From Leptodontidium sp. MPI-SDFR-AT-0119 (lineage: Eukaryota > Ascomycota > Leotiomycetes > Helotiales > Leptodontidiaceae), in assembly GCA_020726505.1 (NCBI GenBank), contig JAHLEZ010000009.1:2418001-2482000 (forward strand): DNA of 64,000 bases. The letters are read 5' to 3'. A program made the position numbers and the translations under genes. The notes under the pieces were generated by a model that saw only the letters and a list, made by a program, of their open reading frames with translations, did no database searches and had not been told where the DNA came from. Numbering within the stretch: position 1 is the stretch's first letter; every line of letters begins with the position of its first letter. Shown here piece after piece: positions 31,002 to 41,141 of this stretch.

Positions 31002-34000
31002 CAGCGTATGACTTCGCCCAGCCTAGCCTCCGCCCAAGTCAGCCTGCCCAAGCCTTCCTCCCTCCTCGCCTGTCCTCCAAGCAGCTACTCCTAACCTAAT
31101 CCTAGCCTAGCTTTCTGCTCCGCCTAGCCTAGCCAAGGGGGGAGGCTGGGCTAGGCTAGGCAAGGCAAAATAGGGGTAACTTTAAATAGGGTAGTAGTAA
31201 TTAACCTTCGACGAGCTAGGTTTCTAACTACGATATTTCTAATAAATAATATATTAATTTCCACCTAATCGAACCTTATTTCTAGTAGTATTAATGTCAC
31301 TGTATATATTTTTATTCATTTTGTAAATCTAGCTCGTAAATTCAACTTTGAACTTATTAATTCTTAATTCTTTACTTTCTATCTATTATCTTTTAGAATT
31401 ACCTTATAATATGGCTTCTCTTACAACCGCTATTGATATTAACGACGGCGATTCTAATTTAACTACTTTTAATTCAGGGGATACGCCTACAAATCTATAG
31501 AGCAACGATACCCCTCAAATTCAAGCTTTCTAAAGAGCTTTAGGCGACAAAATCCAATATTAATAGGTCCTTAATAGTATAACTTAAGATCACTAAATTA
31601 AGGTTAAATCGATTCGATTTATTACCTATGAGCCATATCGTACACCTAGGGAAGTCAAGGATACGTAGTATTAAGGGCCCGAGCAAGCATCTGAGTTTTT
31701 CCGGGTAACCAAGGGTATATATCTTATCTATCTAATATATAATACTAATAAGCCTAGGGAAAGATAAACGGGGGCAAATCTCTTTAAAACCGGAAGTACT
31801 AGAAGTGCTGATAGTGCGATTGTACTTAATTTTCTACTACTAATTCTCAGAATAAAATCGATCACCTAATACGAACCCACGGAATATCACAGCATAGTAG
31901 GAGGGACGCTAATTTAGCCTATAATACACTAAAATAATAAACTTATAACAGAAGAAGTATTAATTCGCCAAGCTAAAGTATACGTCAACGTCGCTATTAC
32001 AGTCAAAAGACAGCCATTTATCGATGCTCTAATAGCCTTCGTCGTCATCTATTAACTTTTACTCTGTCTAATAGTCAATACGTTATTTGTTAAGCTATTA
32101 GAGGTATTATACCTGAATATTAGTTAACTATTACCCCAGGCCAGTAAAACCATACGCGGGTGAATTATAATTACTTTTAAAGCCCGGAAAGAGGTATTAA
32201 AGGAGGAACTACACTAATCTATTAGTAAAATACACTTCTCATTTAATCTTTAGACTTCTCTTAACCATTTAATTCTAATAGGTATCGTTGCACATTATAT
32301 AGACGTCGCAGGAGTCAATAAATTAGTAAGTCATATTTACCTTAATGTTTTTAGTCAGATATTAGAAGTGCCCCCGTATCCGGTCTAACTTTACTTAATT
32401 ATTTCTTATTTACTACGCAACATTTCTAAGAGATAGTTAGATATTCTAATAGTACTCAATTAGCTCATCGAAACGTACTACTTAGATTTCTATAATATTA
32501 CGTGGCAAATAAGCAATTTGCTAATACGTATTTATTAGATTTTCTCACTACATACCTTTACTTTTAGAAAATATAATTAACTTAATAATTCTTGATTTTT
32601 AGACTTTACTAGCTATTCGACAGCTCTATATCTCTTATTCGGGGGAGAATCAAGCGGAGGTTATTATATAAGTGATTAACGACTACGAATTAAAGGACAA
32701 TATTGGCTACTTCGTCACGGATAATACGACTAATAACGATACCGCTATTAAAGTTATTCTTAAGTACTTCTTTCCTAATATAACCGCCTAGAGGCGTAAA
32801 GCACGTCGCCTTTACTATTTAGGCTATATAATTAACTTATTTACTAAAGCCTTTCTTTTTAGTACAGAATATAATACTTTTAAGTAAGAAGTTAATTAAG
32901 CCGTTTACAAAGATCTAATCAAAGAATTAAAGTTGTGGAGAAAGAGGTGACTTGTTAGAAAGCTTTATAATATTATTATTTTTATCACTCGATCGCCACA
33001 GCGCCGGGAAAAGTTTATAGATATCAGAGGCCTAAATAGCGAAGAAAAGGGAGATTTTGACCACTTAAACTTAGTAACTAATAACGTTACTTGTTAGAAC
33101 TCTTTATATTTTATAATTAAGAGATCTATTAAGCTACGGGACCGAATCGACTACTTTTACATTAACTTCGCCGAGTATATACATAGCGCGGAGGCACGGA
33201 AAAGAGCTTAATTTGACAAAGAGCGAGAGTAACTACTATCACATGATATTTTACTATAGACAATTAATAAGCTCTTATAAAAGTACTAGCTGTTTTAAAG
33301 CTATTTTACGACCTTACTTTACGTGGCGAAGGTTCTCTAGCTAATTCTTCACGTAGTACGATCTCTGACTATATTAACGCTTAATATACCTCTCAAACAC
33401 ATAGAAAAGACACGTAATAATCTCATAGCTAAATGTAATAACTTGGAGCTAGTTACTCTATCTCTTAAGTATTTAAAGAGTTATATAGTTAATTCGTGGA
33501 CTAAACTCAATGAATACTTTAACAAGGCAAATTAAATAAGTATTATATATGCGGCCGTTATTACTAGGCCTTAGTTAAAGTAGAAATACTTTTAAAACAC
33601 GTGGAGAAACTACCTTAAGACCTGGCTTACTCGCGGAAAGAACGCTCTTAATCTTTTATAAAACGAATATCTCGATTCCGACATTGAAAGTACTAGAGAA
33701 GTAGGGGGAAAGCGGCCGAGAGCTTATACTATAGATGATTTCTAAAAGGAGACAGATATGACTTTGTTAGAAGATAACGAGCCCGAAGATTAACTAAAAG
33801 TATAGCTCGACTCAAAGCCGATTTCGTTGAAAAAGCCTCTAGTCGACTTCTAGAGGAGGCAGCGGGCAGTTAATTCTACGAGTAGATTAGCCTAATTAGC
33901 CCTTAATATGGCATCTATACCTCTTATGTCGAGCGAGTACGAGAGGGTGTTTTCACAGGGAAAGCTTGTAATCACGGGACAACGCTATCGATTAAAGGTT

Positions 34001-34349
34001 GACTTAATTAAGGCCACATAGCGCTTAAGAATATAGCTAATTATAGACTAAAAAGCACAGAATAGGTAGAGATCAAGTAAGAAGAGAGAGAAAGAGGAGT
34101 TGGCATGTATAGTACTAGATATTCTTTGAAAAAATCCATTTTCCTTACCCGGACATTATTTTTTAAGCCTAGTTCACCCCTAGCCTTAGTTAGCCTTCCT
34201 ACTCCTAGCCTTTTACTATGGTCAGCCTAGCCTAGCCTCGCCTGAGGTATGCTCTAGTTAGCCTGGCCTCAGCCCAGCCAAGGGGGGGGGAAGGCACTCA
34301 GCCTAGCCTATGCCGTAGGCTAGGCTAGGCTGGGCGAAGTAAAACGCTG
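31002..34349 (+). mobile_element. Full-length hAT transposon, 3348 bp, coding region RIP-degraded
   Basis: Terminal inverted repeats: CAGCGTATGACTTCGCCCAG left and, reverse complemented, CAGCGTTTTACTTCGCCCAG right, both continuing CCTAGCCT. The 8-bp target duplication AGAAAGGG at 30994-31001 and 34350-34357 is perfect. GC-rich CCTAGCC-type subterminal repeats extend about 150 bp at each end. The transposase starts at 31411 (MASLTTAIDINDGDSNLTTF). The catalytic region includes IGYFVTDNTTNNDTAIKVIL (around 32701-32760). The C-terminal dimerisation domain LALNMASIPLMSSEYERVFS lies at 33900-33960. Many stops, mostly TAG/TAA at former Gln/Trp codons. Ends are well preserved; the coding region is not. 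Confidence 0.95.
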
Positions 34350-34357
34350 AGAAAGGG

Positions 34358-34698
34358 GGAGAGTATGAAGATAAGAGAAGAGCACACAGAGCCAAGTTGT
34401 AACAAAGCGGGGCAGAACAGAGATTTGCAAGCGAGAATAGAGAGCAGATTGACGAGGAGCACATAGTCACCAAAGACGAGGGACGCACGTGCACTTTAGA
34501 GGATAAAAATTTCTTGGAGGGGAATCTGGAAGCGGCATTTTCACACCTAAGGTTACGCCATCACAATGTCGACTGCGTGTTAGAACCAGGCAACAATTCA
34601 TCTCAATCCTGGCGTTGGGGACCCGGCGCAACGAGCGAGGATGGAGCGAAGTTCGTTTAGTAGGTGTTTAAGAATTGTACTGTACACATGTTAAACTA
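34358..34698 (+). pseudogene. 3' exon tail of the HNH pseudogene, between hAT and second pogo
   Basis: This 340-bp island has normal GC. It reads EYEDKRRAHRAKL, a TAA, then an open frame of about 85 codons ending FV and TAG at 34658-34660, in frame with the N-terminal part once both elements are removed. Recorded separately because it is detached from the rest of the gene. Confidence 0.65.
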
Positions 34699-36834
34699 AG
34701 TTCCCCCCCCCCCCCCCTTTCCGGCCACCCCTAGTTTCCGGCCACCTCGCTTAACTCACCGCCATTTATACCCTCCCACTTTGATAATTAATAACTTCTT
34801 TATTTTTTAATTAATTCTTTTAAAATTCAGAATTTATATTCTTGTTATAATAAAGCCTTAATACACTAAGTACAACATTAGCTGTGTACTTAGAGAGGTA
34901 GAGAATAGAAAGTCCTTACGGAAGGCTACCCTAGAGTAGAGAGTTCTTAGGTTTACTTTATAAGGCCGACAATCCACTTCCGAATCGTACTAGGAAGGCG
35001 CTAGTTATCTTTAAAGGCTTCCTACAGTAATTGAAGATCGATTAGCTAAATAGGTTCTTAATCAAGAGGCCCTTAGTCGTAGCCTTACTTATGCGTAGAT
35101 TAAGGTTTTTAGAGAACGACTCTTAGCTCTTTAAGGGGACTATTTACTACTCGGAAAAAAGTAGATATATTAATTTTTAGTACGCCACCTTATTCTTAAG
35201 ACTAAAAGGCAACTTAACGTTAATTTAGTACGTGTAAATTGCGCTATAACTAAGGTTATTTAATTATAGTTTCAAAAACTAGAGGTCCTAGTAATCAAGG
35301 CAATTCTAGTTACGTAACAATAGAATATAGACGAAGCTGGCATTATAGAAGGTTATGGAGCCAATAGATATATTATAGGGCATACTAAACGAGTAAAAGT
35401 TTAAGGGAAACAGCCTAGTTCACGTGCCTAAACCTCGTTAATTAAGTGTGTATTAGCTATAAGAGCGTTAATTAAATCTCTTGTAATTTATAAGGGCAAA
35501 ACTATTTAATAATAATAGTTTCTAGCTCAATTAGACTTATTTAAGTCTTGGCACTTTACTATAACAGAGAATAAGTAAACAACTAATGCTACTACTCTTA
35601 AATAGCTTAAGAAGATATTTATTCCGCAAACTAAACCACGTGATTGTTACGACCTACGATGCGCCTCGCATTCTAACCGACACTGGCTCGTAGCATCGCT
35701 GGCTATGCGACGGCGCTAAGCCCGATAGGGAAGACTAGGTGGCGAGCCTGCGACATGTTGACGTGAATGGCACTCGACTACGCTAGGCCCCATTAGGAGG
35801 GTCCTTCATGTATATATACTCGAGCCCTCCCTTACGGAGAGCCCTCCTTTCCTCCTTGTCTTTTCTTCTCGATTCTGAGCGTAGCCTTAGGCCTAAATAC
35901 AAAGCTTGAGTCAACTCGCCGTATCAACCTTTGGCCAGCCGTAACAGTGATCATTCAGCTCGATTACTTATTCTAGATAGCCATAGTAGTCATAAGACTA
36001 CTAAATTCTTATAGAGGTGCTATGAGCATAATATATACCTTTTATTTTTACCTGTATATACGTCACACGTCTTATAACCTTTAGATTTGTCGATTTTCTC
36101 TCCACTAAAGGCTGCCTACTAAAAAGAGCTATATAAATTAAGTTCTTTAATCGATTCAACACTAATTAGAAAGCGCAACTTTCTCCTATACTATCAGAAG
36201 GCACGCAAAGCTAGTATTACACCTAGTAATATTAAGGCTGGTTGGAAAGCTAGTAGGTTATAGCAAGTCTCTGCTGCCAAGCCTTTAATAAGTCGATTAT
36301 TACTAGAGAATAGTAATAAACTAATTAAACCGACTTCTTAAGAGATACCTACCTTACTTTTAGAGCCTCTAAAAACACCTTTACCCTTCTTTACTCCAAA
36401 AGGCCGAAAAGATCTTTACTTAAGATTACACACTTTGGCGAATTCGTTACATGACTACTTTCTAACTTAACGTGTACTCTTTAAGAAGATTACTAAGGGG
36501 TTTGACTAGAAGGATTTTGATTTAGGGCAGGCTAATATGCGGATTTAAGAGCTAGAGGCTAAATTAGAGTAGTTAAAGCCAAGGAAACGTAAGAAAGTTT
36601 AGACAAGTCTAAATTCTAAGTTTGTTATAACACGTGCTATTTAGGAGGCTCAAATTATAGCTGGAGATCGTGAAATTAGAGCTATAGAATCAGAATTAAA
36701 AGGAAATTTAGATTCTACGAAGTCAGTTATAGAAGTTAATGTAGCGTAGAGTTATTAGGTAAAGAATGAAAGGTACTGAAATTAAGCGAGGTGGCCGGAA
36801 ACCAGGGGTGGCCGGAAAGGGGGGGGGGGGGACT
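34699..36834 (+). mobile_element. pogo/Fot1-type element, copy 2, carrying a solo LTR
   Basis: TA duplication at 34697-34698 and 36835-36836. Ends as in copy 1 but with C-runs of 15 (left) and 13 (right). Apart from the 302-bp LTR plus its 5-bp duplication, it aligns along its whole length with copy 1, including several of the same stop codons, so both probably descend from an already mutated copy or were mutated in parallel. Transposase inactive. Confidence 0.92.
35645..35946 (-). mobile_element. Solo LTR, 302 bp, inside pogo copy 2, with target duplication GTGAT
   Basis: TGTTACGACC...GCCGTAACA. GTGAT occurs at 35640-35644 and 35947-35951. The uninterrupted site is seen in pogo copy 1 at about 30118 (CCACGTGATTATTCAGCTCG), so copy 1 serves as an empty-site control. 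Confidence 0.95.
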
Positions 36835-36836
36835 TA

Positions 36837-38749
36837 AGTTAAGTTTGTTGAAAATTCTTGTCTGCTGTAAACCCTTCCTTGACCTCGAGAATATGAGGAA
36901 GATCAACTAATACATAGTAACTAACCGCAAGTGGAGGGCATTTTCAATTGGAATCCTCACTTACAGAAATAATTCAAGCATACGCAAATCAGGCATATGC
37001 CCTTTCAAACAAACAGGAGCCTGAACTGCTCCGACGATGAGTCGCACTTGAACCTGATACCCTCCAGACCTGATCATGTGTGGGCAAGGCCTCGACTATC
37101 ACATAGTTATGCAGCATCTGAATGACTTCAAGCGGAGGGTTGCCCTCAATTTCTGGATGGCCATGAGGTCATCTGAGTTGTCACCTTCATCTCCTTGATG
37201 CTTTGCGTAGGAATTCTTCGAACCGCGTCTCTTCCCACAGCCATAGGACTTTTAGAGCTATGTAGGCATTGCGAGAAATTCAATGGAAGGGGTTTACTTT
37301 TTAGGATTATTTTGCACCAAAAAGGTCGACTCCACCGTGGAGGCATTGTCCTGGATGTGGCGGTAACACTAACCATTTATTACAGAGGACCAAATTAACT
37401 CCATAATGAAAAATCATCCATCCATTACCAGCCGCTGCCCATTCCTTTACGAATCCAAAATATCAACCGTCAGCTCCAGCAGCTTCGTATACTGACAAAA
37501 GTACTTCATATATACCGGCCACATCGACTGCTCGATCGCCGACAAGTCCACCTTGCCATTCCTGCCGATACCAGATCTGATCTGTAACTTACGTTTAGAA
37601 GGCAGGACACTCTCCTGGGAGTCGAGATACGCAAATACGGCTTCGCAAATGGCGGCGCAGGTGGTGTCGGTGAGAAAGAGCATTATATCTAGAGCACAGG
37701 CCATATCGATATCGTTGGAATGTCGGATTATAAAAACAACTGCTTGGCCACGTCGTGTCGCGCTCGGGATGAGAATGCCTGTGGTAGGCGGAGGTGCGAC
37801 TTGGTTTACCTCTAAGCCCATTCCAGACTCTTGTTACACAGTCTGGGCTTCGTCACTGGGAACTGTCGATCTCATTTCCTCCTTTCTTGTCCTCCTTAGG
37901 ACTCATGCCCCAGGTTAACGACGGATCCCTAGATCCCTAGATCCTTATTCACTGCAGCTCTTCCAAATCCTCATTCCTATATCGTTTACTGAGGCTCGAA
38001 ATGCACAATCGCGGCTCCATCGAGCACCGAACTGGACACGTCTGGCCCAAACTACAAAGCAATGCTCACCACGGCCACTCGACACCATAAACAACGTCGA
38101 CGTTCCCGCTGACTTTATCTACTCCCTTCGACTACCTGACGAACAGCGACACCGACGTGGACGATCTCCGTAGCGCCTGTTGGTGGGCATAGTCTTGTAA
38201 GGACCCTGCTTGCCCCAAGTATTGGAGCGCATGGCCCTGTAAGTCGAAGTTCTGGCTGCATGTGTACGAGACGGCTGTGCAAATTTGCTTCTCATTGCAT
38301 CAATCGATCGACAATCGAACGAGTATCAAAAGACACTAGCCTCATGCGTCGGCGATTAAGGTTCGCACACCCGCCACGAAAGCGAAACTAAGGTTACACC
38401 GCGGCCGAGACGGCCGGCTGGAAGATTGCTCCGATTCCGATTTTATGGAGGACAAAGATTAGTATTCAAATTCAAGTGTGTAAATTAACCTTCAAGGACA
38501 TCAAATCCGGTAGCGCCACCCAAAGCCATCAACCAATCCGAGGCTTAACCTTGAGAGTCGAGTCAAGAAGAATGCTCCAGATTGAACAATGTTGAAAAGC
38601 TTACAAACATTTCCAGATTTTGTTTTCCAAATCATTTCCTAAACCCTGATAAACCTCCAATGGCTTCTGACCACGAACTAAAACATTTTCCACCTTCATT
38701 CACCCGCATAAATTGAATTCATTCTCGAGAATCCCCACAAGCCAGCAAG
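36837..38749. other. Intergenic region with one doubtful small ORF
   Basis: Normal-GC sequence between the pogo element and the SDR gene. Apart from the minus-strand frame at 37447-37821 (listed separately) I see no gene. 37927-37942 is a short ATCCCTAG tandem. 38560-38749 is A-rich and CT-rich leader sequence upstream of the SDR start. Confidence 0.4.
37447..37821 (-). CDS. Small hypothetical protein, 124 aa, doubtful
   Basis: ATG at 37821 with an in-frame TAA just upstream; stop at 37447. No signal peptide, membrane span or motif is recognised (MGLEVNQVAPPPTTGILIPS at the start, EQSMWPVYMKYFCQYTKLLE near the end). Composition is protein-like and the frame is the longest on this stretch, but it could be the tail of a decayed gene. 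No function proposed. Confidence 0.35.
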   Translation of the reverse strand: MGLEVNQVAPPPTTGILIPSATRRGQAVVFIIRHSNDIDMACALDIMLFLTDTTCAAICEAVFAYLDSQESVLPSKRKLQIRSGIGRNGKVDLSAIEQSMWPVYMKYFCQYTKLLELTVDILDS

Positions 38750-39679
38750 ATGGGCAGAAAAATCCCTTTTGATTCAAACAAAGACATCCCCGATCTCTCT
38801 GGTAAAGTCATAATAGTCACAGGAGGAAACAGCGGCCTCGGCAAAGAAACCGTCTTCCAACTCGCCAAACACAATCCCCGCTCACTCTACATGGGCGCTC
38901 GCTCCAAAGCCAAAGCAGAGGAAGCAATCGCCGAAATCAAAGCCACAGTTCCCAACGCCAACATCAAATTCCTCGAAGTCGACATCTCCTCCCTCTCCTC
39001 CGTTAAGCGCGGAGCCGATGCCTTCCTCGCAGAAAATGACCGCTTAGATATCCTGATCAACAATGCGGGTGTCATGGGCCTCCCTCCCGGGCTCACCGAA
39101 GATGGGTATGAGGTCCAATTCGGCACGAATCATATGGGTCCTGCACTATTCACGAAGCTCCTCCTTCCCGCTCTTCAAAAGACCTCGCACTTCCCCGGCG
39201 CAGATGTGCGGGTCGTGAATCTCAGCTCGGAAGCCCTGAAATTCGGCCCTCCCACCGGCCTCGTGCTCGCACAAAACAAAACACCACTCGATTCTCTCAG
39301 CGGCGCACAGCGCTACGGGCAATCCAAACTCGCGAATCTGTATTTCTCGCAGATTCTAGCTAAGAAGTATCCGAATATTAAGACGAATGCTATCCACCCC
39401 GGCTTGGTCAGGACAGGAATCACCACCAATACTACGAATTACTATTGGTATCTTTCTTGGGTCTTTGCCATTGGGTTCAAGATGTTCTTTTTGAATATAC
39501 ACGATGGGGCGAAGCCACAATTGTTTGCTGCGACAGGAAAGAAGGAGGTTGTGAAGAGTGGTGCTTTTTATTTCCCTGGTGTGTCGGAGTGGGAGGGGAA
39601 CGCGATGACGAAGAACTCGAAGTTAGCTGATGAACTGTGGGATTGGACTGAAGCGGAGTTGAAGAGTAAGGGATATTAG
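38750..39679 (+). CDS. Short-chain dehydrogenase/reductase, retinol-dehydrogenase-12-like, 309 aa
   Basis: Intronless; ATG in good context (GCAAGATGGG). Rossmann fold with TGGNSGLG at 24-31 (cofactor binding), a VDISS adenine-pocket motif at 77-81, NNAGVMG at 104-110, structural Asn127 (GTNHMG), catalytic Ser near 159 (NLSS), and YGQSK at 189-193 giving Tyr189/Lys193. IHPGLVRTGI follows at about 215-224. Arg52 after the first fold unit (GARSKAK) suggests NADP(H) preference. Length and motifs match the fungal WW-oxidoreductase/RDH12-like class. It catalyses NAD(P)-dependent oxidoreduction of a carbonyl or alcohol; the substrate cannot be told. A hydrophobic span near 230-250 could anchor it to a membrane. 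All catalytic residues are present, so it looks functional. Confidence 0.95.
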   Translation: MGRKIPFDSNKDIPDLSGKVIIVTGGNSGLGKETVFQLAKHNPRSLYMGARSKAKAEEAIAEIKATVPNANIKFLEVDISSLSSVKRGADAFLAENDRLDILINNAGVMGLPPGLTEDGYEVQFGTNHMGPALFTKLLLPALQKTSHFPGADVRVVNLSSEALKFGPPTGLVLAQNKTPLDSLSGAQRYGQSKLANLYFSQILAKKYPNIKTNAIHPGLVRTGITTNTTNYYWYLSWVFAIGFKMFFLNIHDGAKPQLFAATGKKEVVKSGAFYFPGVSEWEGNAMTKNSKLADELWDWTEAELKSKGY

Positions 39680-40288
39680 ATTGCTATTGGAATATGATTG
39701 TAATAGAAGCTGGGGATCCACGCTTGCAACTGTGCGTCTGTTCACCATCTGATTTTGTCCGCTTGAGGTTGAAATGGTTTGAATTAAGTTTTGGTATTAC
39801 GAATGAAGGTCTTTAGTTAGTAAACAAAATACTACCATTTGATCAAGATCCGAAAAACTTCGATTAGGTGAAAGTTAGGATGTATCAGGATCGCGAAGCA
39901 TGTTTAAAAGCCCATTCCAAATAAAATCTGCACTCGTATTGGCCCGGCTTCAACAAATGAATGAGTTTGCGAAATTATCCTGTATCGCTTTATTTGAACA
40001 AAATTTAGCACAACAGTATTCGCAAACTCAAGATTATCAAGACGTCCTGTTTCAACATCGGTGAGATTCATCAGTAAACTCTTTCCGTGCCCGCCTGGGT
40101 GAGCGCTTAGTAGGTGATAGAAAAGCATGTAGAATTCTATCTGAGAGAGCGTACAGAGTAATAGGGGAAATAGGGGCAGCGTGATCATAAGTACGCAGGT
40201 ACTGAAATCTACGCTGCACAGCCTATATTTCTAACAGTAGGTAGCTTACTAATATAATAGAAAGTTTCTGAACTAGTCATCTAGAGAC
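39680..40288. other. Intergenic, nothing recognised
   Basis: 3' flank of the SDR gene followed by ordinary intergenic DNA. The minus-strand frame at 39904-40188 has no domain support. Confidence 0.45.
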
Positions 40289-40929
40289 TTGAGCAATCCG
40301 TTAGCCGCATCTCAGCATCCCACAAACCCAGTTCAGAGCCCGACAGTACAGCGTCTCTCTCCAGCTTGGTCTCGGCCCCAGCCTTACCGACAACTTCCTT
40401 TACGGAATCCTGCCGACTTCTCCACTTTTTCTCAAGCCCTGGACGACGTGAAGAAACGTCAAGATGAGATACATGTGGTTCTCAATGCTTTGCAAACTAT
40501 GTAAGCATTTTCTACCTACTAATGGAGATTGACTAATTTCAAGTGTAGGGCAGCACAAATCAATAAGTGCCGCTCCTGCCTTCATTCTAAAAGACCTCTT
40601 TGACAATTTGATCTAGGACAGTCGATGAAGGTGTTGCAACAATGGTTGGTACTATGGAAAGGTTTGAGGTTATTGGCAGAGGTGTTCTGGAAATGGCGTT
40701 GCAGCAGTCGAACTCGCAGCCATCGAACGGCGCTTCATCTCAACCGCAGGCCTCCAACCCTCCTCAGCTCAGTCAACATGCGTCCCAACCACCGATATTC
40801 TCCAACCCTCAGAAAACGTACCAAGGACCGAACGCTACTCAGCCTCCAGCACCTTTTATCCCAGAGTCGTACTCAGAACAATATCTCAACTACAATGGGT
40901 TCGAGTTCTCGGCCAACGATACTTCTTAG
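40289..40929 (+). CDS. Small coiled-coil hypothetical protein; start codon unresolved
   Basis: The frame opens at a TTG (40289, reading SNPLAASQHPTNPVQSPTVQ after it) with no ATG nearby, so either an upstream exon is missing from the model (acceptor-like ATCTAG at 40279-40284) or the start codon has been lost. Exon 40289-40500; intron 40501-40548 (GTAAGC...GTGTAG); probable 18-nt microexon 40549-40566; intron 40567-40616; last exon 40617-40929. A simpler model skips the microexon and stays in frame. ALDDVKKRQDEIHVVLNALQ plus VGTMERFEVIGRGVLEMALQ gives heptad-like spacing, so a coiled coil of about 70 residues is likely. The N- and C-termini are Pro/Gln/Ser-rich. Function unknown. Confidence 0.55.
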
Positions 40930-41141
40930 ATCCAGGGTCGATGCTCCCCTCGCCTCAATAAGTGCCAAAAATGTCGTGTCTTCCGCTGTGAGTTTCGCGT
41001 TGGCAGCAACATAATGACAAATCAATTCCCTCAACCCGTCTATCTTTGATGTCGTTTTGTTGATAATCATCTGTGCGCGCAGGGGGTGAGAATCCACTTG
41101 TATTGCTTTATTCTACGGAACTAAGTCAAGAGAGCTTTCTT

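Larger units (their letters stand above)
28149..34660 (+). pseudogene. HNH-endonuclease-domain gene, broken by stops and by two transposon insertions
   Basis: Host segments are 28149-29151, 30993-31001 and 34358-34660. Start MDNISAASVDPPNKAH; a Ser-rich basic region; then YNNKC.HYGASPADVCHVIS (28437-28497). An intact-looking intron at 28512-28556 (GTAAGT...CCCAG, 45 nt) follows, then FQIALRDSLIDF and FCGTCHTNFDHSYNPSFFFL (around 28636-28690). The C-x2-C, D-x-CHVI and CGTCHxNFD pattern is that of fungal HNH-nuclease-fold proteins. Further on come YTRLITNDFLPQYPGRAPFQ and LRRLKLYGIPREIRDALRQL. Several stops (TGG to TAG, CAA to TAA, CGA to TAG-like changes) and at least one frameshift near 28700 inactivate it. 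Removing the pogo (29152-30990, one TA) and the hAT (31002-34349, one 8-bp repeat) rejoins the frame, which then runs with a single TAA to a stop at 34658-34660. Confidence 0.72.

Noticed and set aside
29155..36831. CRISPR-like or tandem array signal from repeated CCGGCCACC motifs
   Set aside because: Two copies per transposon end, in inverted arrangement; these are terminal repeats, and the genome is eukaryotic.
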